This document shows positions 1-6,722 of a DNA stretch of 57,730 nucleotides, piece by piece. Position numbers and translations under genes: made by a program. The notes below the pieces were generated by a model. It was not told the origin of the DNA and did no database searches. It worked only from the letters and a program-made list of their open reading frames with translations. The stretch covers positions 1-57,730 of the forward strand of contig SVNU01000004.1 of assembly GCA_015066715.1 (NCBI GenBank), read 5' to 3'. This DNA comes from Ruminococcus sp. (GTDB lineage Bacteria > Bacillota > Clostridia > Oscillospirales > Ruminococcaceae). The stretch's first letter is position 1, and every line of letters starts with the position of its first letter.

Positions 1-2
1 CT

Positions 3-176
3 TCCTATGGTATGACAGATACAATGGGTCGTATGCACTCTGACGCTCAGTTTGCAGGTTCATCTTCCGTTCCTGCTCACGTAGAAATGATGGGTCTCAT
101 CGGTATGGGTAACAACCCAATGGTTGGTGCTACTGTTGCTTGTGCTGTTGCGGTTGAGGAAGCTATGAAGGCTTAA
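3..176 (+). CDS. GGGtGRT-family protein, C-terminal fragment (5' end outside window)
   Basis: Frame 3 is open from the window edge to TAA at 174-176 and encodes the last 57 residues. It contains SYGMTDTMGRMHSDAQFAGS and GLIGMGNNPMVGATVACAVA. From memory these match the C-terminus of the roughly 330-residue GGGtGRT family, whose function is unknown; I could not run a search. The 3' end doubles as the integration site of the island: bases 106-161 are repeated at 36082-36137. Downstream of the crossover the last residues (EAMKA) are supplied by the element, so the gene stays intact. The displaced right-hand copy would encode ESWKK followed by stop. Confidence 0.75.
   Translation, partial: SYGMTDTMGRMHSDAQFAGSSSVPAHVEMMGLIGMGNNPMVGATVACAVAVEEAMKA
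106..161 (+). repeat. attL: left attachment-site direct repeat
   Basis: The 56 bases TGGGTAACAACCCAATGGTT... lie in the 3' end of the host gene. They recur in direct orientation at 36082-36137 with one mismatch (T146 versus C36122). Such a long identity with the 3' end of a coding gene, beside a tyrosine integrase, is the usual signature of attL/attR. Confidence 0.9.
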
Positions 177-213
177 TCAAACGGCTTAAATACGACGTTT
201 GCTGTAAATTAAC

Positions 214-259
214 AAATCCCACTGAGATTCGATGCAAATCGGATTTCAGTGGGATTTTT
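214..259 (+). terminator. Rho-independent terminator after the GGGtGRT gene
   Basis: The inverted repeat AAATCCCACTGA / TCAGTGGGATTT is followed by a T run. It lies inside the island side of the crossover, so the element carries the terminator as well as the coding tail of its target gene. Confidence 0.85.
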
Positions 260-273
260 GTGTTTTTATGGGT

Positions 274-312
274 TTTGTCCACGATTTGTCCACGAAAATT
301 TTTTCTGTGGAC
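274..312. promoter_or_regulatory. Left cluster of candidate integrase arm-type sites
   Basis: Two tandem copies of TTTGTCCACGA (274-284 and 285-295) are followed by an inverted partial copy, GTGGAC, at 307-312. The same arrangement, in the same order, is present near the right end (35920-35951). Placement about 110-130 bp inside each att core suits arm sites bound by the N-terminal domain of a Tn916-like integrase; binding is inferred. Confidence 0.7.
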
Positions 313-428
313 TAATTCTATTTTATGCTGTTTTATGAAAACTAATAAATATACAGAAAATATATTGATTTTACGCTACTTATCATTTATAATAAATTTA
401 ATAAAGTCTAAATTATTGTAACAGCATT

Positions 429-1637
429 TTATTTGTACATAGAATCGAGTATTTCGTCACCTTCGGTTTTCATTCCTTGAGTAAGATGTTGGTATACGCC
501 TAAAGTAACCTGAATATTCTTATGTCCAAGTCGTTCCTGAACATATTTTGGTTTAGCACCAGCAGTCAGAAGCATTGAACAATGTGTGTGCCGCAGCGAG
601 TGGAAAGTGAATTGTATGTTCAGATCATTATGAATAACGGAAGAAGCGTGTTGCATTGTTCTTGGTTGAATATATTCACCACATTCGCGAACACATACAA
701 GATGCACTTCACGTCCGTTTTCATCTTGATTCAGCATTCTTGTATTGGGCGCACTGTAATAATGAAAATAATACTCGTCGTACTTTACTTCATTTTTCAT
801 TTGCCGTTCCTTTTCTGCGGAAAGCAGTCTGCAAAGTTCGCTGTCCAAGGTTATAGTTCTGACAGAATCATATTTGGGATTGGCAAAATACCAGTATCCA
901 TTTTCTTCGTCTGTGCTGTCTTTCCATTGTACCTGTCTGTTTACAGTCAGAGTTTTATTTTCAAGGTCAATATCCTCCCAAAGCAAACCGTATGCTTCAC
1001 CAAGCCTAAGACCTGCTTTGTAACCGAGCATTATAGGAATGTGAGCAGAGGTACCCTCGGGAAATCTCTTGAAAATAAGTTCCATATCTTCTTTGGAGAT
1101 GAAAACATGAGGCTGACTTCTTGTAGCAACCTTTGCAACTACTCGTTTCGATGGTATGTTTACATAGTTCATAGGACTTGAGGCTATGTAATGAAGCGGT
1201 TCAACAGCATAGTTCATACTGCTTGTAAGTATTCCTTTTATTGAAGACAGCGTATTACGGCTGAATCCTCTGTCATATAAATCGTTTATAAACTTCTGCA
1301 GCACAGTAGTGTTAAGATATCGCAGCTTATATTCACCCAATACAGGGATAATATAATTGTTAATCTTTTTTGCATAATTTCTTCGAGTAATGTCATTGAG
1401 ATTGGTTGCACAGTATGTACTCTGCCATTTCTCGTAAAAATCTGTTACGGATATTTCTGAAGGCACAAAAGGCTCTCCATGTTGAATGAACTCGTTGTAT
1501 GCCTTGATGCCTGCCTGTTCAGCTTCTTTTTTTGTTTTGAAGCCTGATTTAGTCATCTGCTTTCGTTTGCCGTTTATTGTAACCTTGTCAAAGCGGTATT
1601 CCCAGGTATCACCGCGTTTTCTATATGAAATGCCCAT
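429..1637 (-). CDS. int: Tyrosine site-specific integrase (Tn916 Int-like)
   Basis: This 402-residue protein should catalyse integration and excision of the island. An N-terminal arm-binding domain of the AP2-like type covers about residues 1-55. A SAM-like core-binding domain covers about 63-155. The catalytic domain carries R211 (AGLRLGEA), HSLRH with H346 and R349, GHKN with H372, and Y382 as the likely nucleophile. Length is normal for Tn916-type integrases. The start is set by AGGAGG about 10 bases upstream. The gene lies next to the left end, reading toward it, with the excisionase just upstream on the same strand. Confidence 0.95.
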   Translation of the reverse strand: MGISYRKRGDTWEYRFDKVTINGKRKQMTKSGFKTKKEAEQAGIKAYNEFIQHGEPFVPSEISVTDFYEKWQSTYCATNLNDITRRNYAKKINNYIIPVLGEYKLRYLNTTVLQKFINDLYDRGFSRNTLSSIKGILTSSMNYAVEPLHYIASSPMNYVNIPSKRVVAKVATRSQPHVFISKEDMELIFKRFPEGTSAHIPIMLGYKAGLRLGEAYGLLWEDIDLENKTLTVNRQVQWKDSTDEENGYWYFANPKYDSVRTITLDSELCRLLSAEKERQMKNEVKYDEYYFHYYSAPNTRMLNQDENGREVHLVCVRECGEYIQPRTMQHASSVIHNDLNIQFTFHSLRHTHCSMLLTAGAKPKYVQERLGHKNIQVTLGVYQHLTQGMKTEGDEILDSMYK

Positions 1638-1701
1638 TGTGTTATACCTCCTAAAAATTAAGGAAGATGCGGAATCACCGCACCTTCCTTCGTTAAGCTT
1701 G

Positions 1702-1935
1702 TTATGATGCGTGCTGTTCTGTCATGGAAACGATATTGTATGGGTCGGATAAATCCTTACCTTCGTATTCAGCAAGAAACTTATCAACTGCTTCAGGACG
1801 GATTTTGAGGCTTTTAAGCTTTAAAGCTGGAAGCACGTTAGCGTGAATGAGTGCATAAACGCATGATGGACTGATCTGTAGCATATCTGCCACATCCCTG
1901 ACGGTTAAAAGCTTTTTTGTTGTGTTATTTTCCAT
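1702..1935 (-). CDS. xis: Excisionase / helix-turn-helix DNA-binding protein
   Basis: A 77-residue protein starting at MENNTTKK. A good ribosome binding site (AGAAAGGA) precedes this ATG; the longer upstream reading frame has none and has a non-coding character. TVRDVADMLQISPSCVYALI is a MerR/excisionase-type winged HTH, and the following segment (LPALKLKSLKIRPEAVDKFL) is typical of the helix-turn-helix domain 17/Xis family. It is about 65 bp upstream of the integrase on the same strand, the usual xis-int order. It probably directs excision and may also control int. Confidence 0.85.
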   Translation of the reverse strand: MENNTTKKLLTVRDVADMLQISPSCVYALIHANVLPALKLKSLKIRPEAVDKFLAEYEGKDLSDPYNIVSMTEQHAS

Positions 1936-2063
1936 GTTAAAGTCCTTTCTGTCCATGATGGACGTTGAGAGTTGTATGTTGTTTATAATCATGCAAGCAT
2001 TAATGCACGATCTTATATAAGCAATCAATGTGGATTTACGATATGTATTTGATTGACTGTGTA

Positions 2064-2121
2064 TAACACAGTCTGTGTTACGGCATATGCCAAGCATATG
2101 TTGGATGGCCATATATGGTCA
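2064..2121. promoter_or_regulatory. Cluster of dyads in the xis-int control region
   Basis: Three symmetric motifs follow one another: TAACACA-GTC-TGTGTTA (2064-2080), a doubled GCATATG (2083-2089 and 2094-2100) and TGGCCATATATGGTCA (2106-2121). They overlap the end of the 29-codon ORF upstream of xis. They look like operator or excisionase-binding sites. The rest of the gap between xis and 2078 shows nothing else I can name. Confidence 0.5.
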
Positions 2122-2167
2122 CGATCTCAGGAAATTCAACGATTATGGTGTAGTTGCTTTTAGTCAT
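2078..2167 (-). CDS. 29-residue leader-type ORF upstream of xis
   Basis: The ATG follows a near-perfect AGGAGGTGAACCC ribosome binding site and encodes 29 residues beginning MTKSNYTIIVEFPEIV. It sits 15 bases below a promoter-like TATATAATATATAA, a 14-mer also found in the promoter ahead of the 16-residue ORF at 11389. No family is recognised. It could be a regulatory leader peptide or a small functional protein of the element. Confidence 0.5.
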   Translation of the reverse strand: MTKSNYTIIVEFPEIVTIYGHPTYAWHMP

Positions 2168-2183
2168 CGGGTTCACCTCCTAT

Positions 2184-2197
2184 TATATAATATATAA
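2184..2197 (-). promoter_or_regulatory. Shared promoter-like 14-mer (copy 1)
   Basis: TATATAATATATAA lies just upstream of the AGGAGG of the 29-residue ORF. An identical 14-mer occurs at 11411-11424 in the same position relative to another tiny ORF. It probably contains the -10 box of the leftward transcript. Confidence 0.45.
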
Positions 2198-2240
2198 GTT
2201 GATGCACTGATAATACGAAAACAATAATTTCCAAGGATAA

Positions 2241-3875
2241 TTAATTATTTTCTGTTCGATTGCACAATGCAGTTAGCAGAATGAAATAAAAGCGCTTGCC
2301 TTTCAAATTACTGATTTGCTTTGAAGCCTGTTTGCCTCTGACTAGTGCCCCTTGAACTGTCAGCGAATCAGCAATTTTATTTAAAGGTATATTGGGAAAC
2401 ACCTTTGAAAGCCATTCGCCACGCAGGCAAAGACAGCCGTTATGTATTACACCATCATGCAAGCCTTCTGTGTATTCATTATAATTGTTAGCATAAAAAA
2501 TTGTACCATCATTGTAGCATTTGGCAATATAAGATAAATAATCATCTGATACAGTAGCCTCAGGTATTTTTTCATCTACCATATGCTGTTGTTTTAATGC
2601 AATATCAATTATTATATCTTGAAATGACTGTTGGATTTCCTCAGCCTCTTCAACAGATAAATATCCTTTTTCAGTGCAAAAACACATAATGCAAGCAAAA
2701 GAAGAGTCAAGAAAGTATAGCGTTCGCTTAAGCCTGCCATGCATTTCAAAATTACTTTTATGGTATTCATCATCTTTAGCCTTAAGAAATTCGGTAATAT
2801 CATCATATTTCTCAATGATCCAAATCATAAAATAATAGTAAAAAGTGGATACTATGAGCGGATTTTCCTGGAAATAACTTAGTAGTTCGCCATCTGCATT
2901 TTGCATTTCAACCGGAAATATACGCGCAGCATCTGAACCTGTACCGACAATATATTCTCCTGTAAATAGAACACCACATTCAGGTTCAAAGGTTTTCACA
3001 TTTTTCCCCCTCACCTTTGCAGGTACAGTTCCATCACCAATAAAACGAATGATTTCTCCAAGCGTTTCCTCTTGCTTATTTCGTATATTTTTAGAATCAG
3101 CCGGAAAAAGGTCATCGAAAATTGTGACACAATCCCTTGCTTCAGCTAACAAGCTTACTGCTGCAGGGACACTTGCATTCAATCTGACGGGATTTTTAAT
3201 TCCTGATGCCCGATTATAAATTTGCGTCAAAAAACTTGAATATGTGGTTTTTTTCTTACCGGTTTCACCGTATAAAAAAACGCATACACAGGGTTTTATA
3301 CCAATATCTGCATAAATATGACGCATCAAATAGACAGCAACTTGTGATAAGATAACCATTCCCGGTTCATGACATAAGCTTACTAAAGCCAGCATCTGTT
3401 CAATTGAATACTTCTCATTAAGATTTGTATCGATATCCATACGTTCTAATACTTTATCTGTATTAAATTCAAGAGAAGATTTATCAAGCAAAGGTGAGCA
3501 TATCACCTCTTTTCCTACACAGAAAACAGGTTTATCTGCAATCTTATATATCCCTGTTTTATCAAAAACAACAGAGGTTATCGACCGAATGTGACCATTG
3601 CATATTGCAAACCTGATCTTGTTAGCAATTTCTCGCTTGATTCTTGTAGGTGAATATTTGGAATCATACTGACAGCGAAGATCAATGTCCTCCCAATTGA
3701 ATTTACTCAAATCTTTCACTGGTATTTTGCATTGAGAGCATGGCTTTGAGTCACCAAAATCCAAATCAACGCTGATAAATTGGCCCTCGTCTCCGCCAAG
3801 AGGGTTCTTGGCGGAGATTAGAGCATTGATTCTTATCGAAAAATTATAATCTGATGAAGATATTATGTCTAACAT
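2241..3875 (-). CDS. Helicase-like P-loop ATPase (DUF927-like), replication module
   Basis: A 544-residue protein from MLDIISSSDY. AGGTGA precedes this ATG; the ATG 21 bases upstream lacks a comparable site and lies inside the previous gene. A P-loop (GETGKKKT, about 203-210) and an acidic Walker B (TIFDDLF, about 251-257) lie in the central domain. The sequence TGSDAARIFPVEM follows in the position of the sensor/arginine region seen in DUF927-type and primase-associated helicases. Cysteine pair CSQC is at 46-49. It follows the 83-residue membrane protein with a 7-base overlap. The P-loop is unusual, with three lysines. A role in element replication is inferred. Confidence 0.6.
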   Translation of the reverse strand: MLDIISSSDYNFSIRINALISAKNPLGGDEGQFISVDLDFGDSKPCSQCKIPVKDLSKFNWEDIDLRCQYDSKYSPTRIKREIANKIRFAICNGHIRSITSVVFDKTGIYKIADKPVFCVGKEVICSPLLDKSSLEFNTDKVLERMDIDTNLNEKYSIEQMLALVSLCHEPGMVILSQVAVYLMRHIYADIGIKPCVCVFLYGETGKKKTTYSSFLTQIYNRASGIKNPVRLNASVPAAVSLLAEARDCVTIFDDLFPADSKNIRNKQEETLGEIIRFIGDGTVPAKVRGKNVKTFEPECGVLFTGEYIVGTGSDAARIFPVEMQNADGELLSYFQENPLIVSTFYYYFMIWIIEKYDDITEFLKAKDDEYHKSNFEMHGRLKRTLYFLDSSFACIMCFCTEKGYLSVEEAEEIQQSFQDIIIDIALKQQHMVDEKIPEATVSDDYLSYIAKCYNDGTIFYANNYNEYTEGLHDGVIHNGCLCLRGEWLSKVFPNIPLNKIADSLTVQGALVRGKQASKQISNLKGKRFYFILLTALCNRTENN

Positions 3876-4120
3876 GTTGTCACCTTTTTTGAACATGCAT
3901 TAATAACCAACATTCCAGCACAGAATACAGCAGTCAATGCGTTAGCAATTTTTTGCAGAGGCTTTAATGCATCTTGAACATTGTTTAACACATTTTTAAT
4001 TTTATCCCACACCGATGTTTGGGGCTGGGATTGTGTAGTTTGGGTGGCGCTGCTTGCGGTTGAGGCTTGTTTTTTTCTGCAAAGAGCGTCAACAATCTTT
4101 GTTTTGGGAAAGTGTTTCAT
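3869..4120 (-). CDS. Small single-pass membrane protein, unknown function
   Basis: An 83-residue protein preceded by GGAGG. It has a Ser/Thr/Gln-rich middle (SSATQTTQSQPQTS) and a C-terminal hydrophobic segment (IANALTAVFCAGMLVINACS, about 57-76). Its stop overlaps the start of the downstream helicase-like gene, suggesting coupled translation. No family is recognised. Confidence 0.65.
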   Translation of the reverse strand: MKHFPKTKIVDALCRKKQASTASSATQTTQSQPQTSVWDKIKNVLNNVQDALKPLQKIANALTAVFCAGMLVINACSKKVTTC

Positions 4121-4153
4121 AGTATATGTCCTCCAAAATTACAATAATTATTT

Positions 4154-4273
4154 GGATGGTAATGGTATCCCTAAATACCATCCCATCCCAGTTCTTAATT
4201 AGTCGTCCACAAGCAGATGCTTGCTTTTTGTTGTGCAAACTATGCACGTGGTAAAAATATGGGTTGACACCCA
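4154..4273. other. Four consecutive hairpins: candidate replication or transfer origin
   Basis: Within 120 non-coding bases there are four inverted repeats. These are a nested 35-bp dyad (GGATGG...CCATCC with ATGGTAT/ATACCAT, 4154-4188), CAAGCAGATGCTTG (4210-4223), GTGCA-N5-TGCAC (4233-4247) and TGGGTTGACACCCA (4260-4273). They lie immediately upstream of the replication-type operon and downstream of no gene on that strand. Such clustering is common at plasmid-like origins. The remainder of the 4121-4409 gap contains the promoter region of the rightward gene at 4410. Confidence 0.4.
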
Positions 4274-4409
4274 AGGTAAAAAAATATTATTAAAGAAGCT
4301 CTTCATTGCCGGCTAACGGAGAGTCTTCCAACTTGATTGTATTTATTATACCATAAACAAAGTCGCTTTCAATTGCACGCCAGTTGCATATTTTTATAAG
4401 GAGAAATAA

Positions 4410-5390
4410 ATGGAAGATATACGCTTGTGTTTTGGAACATTTGCATCACTATTAAACAAATGTCGATCCGAAGAAGTACATCAGTTTGATTTTTTAGGAG
4501 ATTTAATTTGGGGAATTGATCAGTATAGTAGGTATATATCCGAAGCGCCTGCTGTAACAAGACTTTTAAAATGTGAGCTTAATTATACATTAACGGAAGC
4601 GGCAATAAAAGAAAAACCTACAAACGATACCCTTACAAATTATATTTTTGAAGAAGTTGCTCCTTCAATTATGGAAGATAAGAAAAAAATAGTTATACTT
4701 ACTTTAATTGACATAATTAGAAGAGATACTTCGTTAAGTCGAGAAAAAAAGGAACTGTTCAAAGAATATTTTTTTGTTGATAGGGAGCAGTTTCTTATGG
4801 AAAGTAACTTTGTTTTTTCCGATATTGTAAGCAAAGCGTTACTTTTCACTACATTTGGAAACGTGAAGAATAAATACAACAAAGGAGATGTTTTCGTTAT
4901 TTCGGATGAATATATAAACACTGTTACCGCTCCATATTTGAATGATGTTGATTGGGACAAAGGAAAACAAGCTCTTACGCTGACATACATTGAAATTTAT
5001 AATGAATTCACACATTTAATTCGAGAATATGGGATTGAGCGTTTTATTTTATACGATGACCCCAAAAATGGATTGAGTGGTTCTGTGTTTGATAATTATT
5101 CAAAATTCAGAGAAAGTATTTCACATAAAATGGTTAACATTGATTATAGACGTGATATTTGGAAAATGATTGCGTTATATTTGAGCAATTTGGATGACTA
5201 TATAAACTTTTTATCCTTTAATATGGTGGAAGTGTCTCCAAACATATTTCACCCAATACCAGATGAAATAAAAGCAGTGTTCTACGAATCATTGAATATA
5301 CGCAAAAATATAAATAAAATTTATGGTAAAATGACTATGGCTGTTTTCCCACATAAAAAAGAAGAAATCATGAATCGACTTATAATTTAA
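4410..5390 (+). CDS. Uncharacterised 326-residue protein, probable cargo
   Basis: The ATG follows AAGGAG by 7 bases. The protein is soluble and mostly helical, with no recognised domain, signal peptide or membrane segment. Features are an acidic N-terminal half, KNGLSGSVFDNYSKFRESIS near residue 220, and a basic C-terminus. It is the only rightward gene inside the leftward arm and has its own terminator (5431-5467). This suggests an independently acquired cargo gene set between replication genes. Function unknown. Confidence 0.6.
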   Translation: MEDIRLCFGTFASLLNKCRSEEVHQFDFLGDLIWGIDQYSRYISEAPAVTRLLKCELNYTLTEAAIKEKPTNDTLTNYIFEEVAPSIMEDKKKIVILTLIDIIRRDTSLSREKKELFKEYFFVDREQFLMESNFVFSDIVSKALLFTTFGNVKNKYNKGDVFVISDEYINTVTAPYLNDVDWDKGKQALTLTYIEIYNEFTHLIREYGIERFILYDDPKNGLSGSVFDNYSKFRESISHKMVNIDYRRDIWKMIALYLSNLDDYINFLSFNMVEVSPNIFHPIPDEIKAVFYESLNIRKNINKIYGKMTMAVFPHKKEEIMNRLII

Positions 5391-5430
5391 ATTATAAAGA
5401 TGAAAACGGTCGGAATCTGCAATACCCGAA

Positions 5431-5467
5431 CAAAAGTACTCCTGATATACTATCAAGAGTACTTTTG
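5431..5467 (+). terminator. Terminator after the 326-residue cargo gene
   Basis: Perfect inverted repeat CAAAAGTACTC / GAGTACTTTTG ends in a T-rich tract 40 bases after the stop codon. Confidence 0.75.
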
Positions 5468-5563
5468 ATATAATAAAATAGCTAAGGGTATATATACTGC
5501 CATCATTGTATGAACAGCACAAAACACCACTCTATGGTACAATATTACGTTTTAAGCAACATA

Positions 5564-5674
5564 CTAACTTTGTTTTTCAGACGGAATCAGTTTTGTTTTA
5601 AGTTTGATACGCTCATTGTTGTAGAAATCAATGTAAAGACTTATGAGGAGGCGAGCCTCCTCATAAGTCTTTAA
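5564..5674 (-). pseudogene. IS3-family transposase (OrfB) C-terminal remnant
   Basis: The reverse strand reads KLKTYEEARLLISLYIDFYN then NERIKLKTKLIPSEKQS and stop. This is the conserved C-terminal signature of IS3-family OrfB (YIDFYNNERI-type). There is no start or DDE region upstream: it abuts the 3' end of the next gene at 5676. It is a scar of a past insertion. The long hairpin at 5637-5671 (GACTTATGAGGAGG and its complement) lies inside this reading frame and may now serve as a terminator. Confidence 0.75.
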
Positions 5675-5675
5675 T

Positions 5676-6605
5676 TTACACAAAGAAAGAATACACCCCT
5701 TCCAACCACTTAACAGAACATCGCTTGCTAATGGTAACGGGTGACAAGTTTATTTCGGCAAACAATTCCATGATGCACTTAATTTTTCGATAGCCTAAAG
5801 CTTTCTGTGCAAGAAGCAACGATTTCTTGGCTGGTATCAATTCAACAAGCCAAAGCATCTGCCGTTGAGATTTTAGGTCAGTTACATTTTTGCAGATTAT
5901 TTCAACAGCTGCATCCTTCTTGTAAAAATCACCGAATGGTACTATTTTAACAAAGGTATCCATAAACACTTCTTGACTTTTCTTCCAAAGCTCTGCTATC
6001 TTACAAGTTGTACTTTCGCTATCAGTATATTTGCCTATCGCTTTTGCTTTGGTTAGCTTAACTTCCGTGCGAAGTATTCCGCTGAAGCATTTGCTACTAT
6101 TGTCGGTATATTTTCTTACACAGTGCTCAAGGTCATAGATCTTAAACAAAGTATTATTACTGTTGCCGTCAAGGCAAAAACCTTTTATCCCGTCATAATC
6201 TTTCGGAGTGAAACCTTTGACTTTACCTATTCGTTTGAGAATAGCAATATAGTCTCCTACTTTATCACGTCCCACATTAATGTCTGCTATAGCAGTAAAT
6301 CCCATGAGAGTAAAATCATCAAGTGCATACCTTTTAAAATACGAGCAGCAGCATTTATTCAATTTTACAAGAAAAACATCTGCATCGGAATTGCAGTCAA
6401 CAAGTAAAGCGGCATTTACAATTACAGTAATTTTCTTCCTGTATTGGCTGTCACGATATAAAAATGTGATACCTTTAGATGAGACCGAATAGTCTGCGTA
6501 CCCATCTTCAACCTCTTCAAGATTTCTGTAAACGCTGTTAATTATCTTATTGAATTTATCGGTATCAATCACCTTTGTAAACTCAAATATTCTGTTAAAA
6601 TACAT
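5676..6605 (-). CDS. Possible plasmid/phage-type replication initiator (Rep-like)
   Basis: A 309-residue protein starting at MYFNRIFEF, preceded by AAGGGAGA. The upstream in-frame ATG at 6704 lacks a ribosome binding site and falls in the dyad-containing control region. FSGILRTEVKLTKAKAI near residue 190 resembles the segment of some rolling-circle or filamentous-phage-type initiators, but I see no HUH motif, so this is a weak call. It lies directly downstream of the primase-helicase in the same leftward block. The alternative is an uncharacterised element protein. Confidence 0.4.
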   Translation of the reverse strand: MYFNRIFEFTKVIDTDKFNKIINSVYRNLEEVEDGYADYSVSSKGITFLYRDSQYRKKITVIVNAALLVDCNSDADVFLVKLNKCCCSYFKRYALDDFTLMGFTAIADINVGRDKVGDYIAILKRIGKVKGFTPKDYDGIKGFCLDGNSNNTLFKIYDLEHCVRKYTDNSSKCFSGILRTEVKLTKAKAIGKYTDSESTTCKIAELWKKSQEVFMDTFVKIVPFGDFYKKDAAVEIICKNVTDLKSQRQMLWLVELIPAKKSLLLAQKALGYRKIKCIMELFAEINLSPVTISKRCSVKWLEGVYSFFV

Positions 6606-6653
6606 ATCGAATTCTCCCTTATTACAAATATTTTTTACAGTATTGTTTGGGGT

Positions 6654-6676
6654 GTATACTATATATAATAGTATAC
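6654..6676. promoter_or_regulatory. Operator-like dyad upstream of the Rep-like gene
   Basis: GTATACTA-N7-TAGTATAC is a perfect inverted repeat about 50 bases upstream of the start at 6605. It surrounds a TATATAAT box, so a regulator bound here would block transcription. Confidence 0.5.
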
Positions 6677-6722
6677 CTGAGTAGTATATTGCATATGGAA
6701 ACATCCCGCTGAATAAAAATAG

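Noticed and set aside
582-1181. Long open frames antisense to the integrase
   Set aside because: They lie in the shadow of a well-supported gene, have no ribosome binding site and no recognisable motifs.
1936-2112. N-terminal extension of the excisionase to 136 residues
   Set aside because: The extension lacks a ribosome binding site and covers the dyad cluster, while MENNTTKK has AGAAAGGA at correct distance.
5637-5671. Long hairpin as a dedicated terminator
   Set aside because: The symmetric sequence is part of a recognisable IS3 transposase reading frame, so the symmetry may be accidental. Termination use is possible but secondary.
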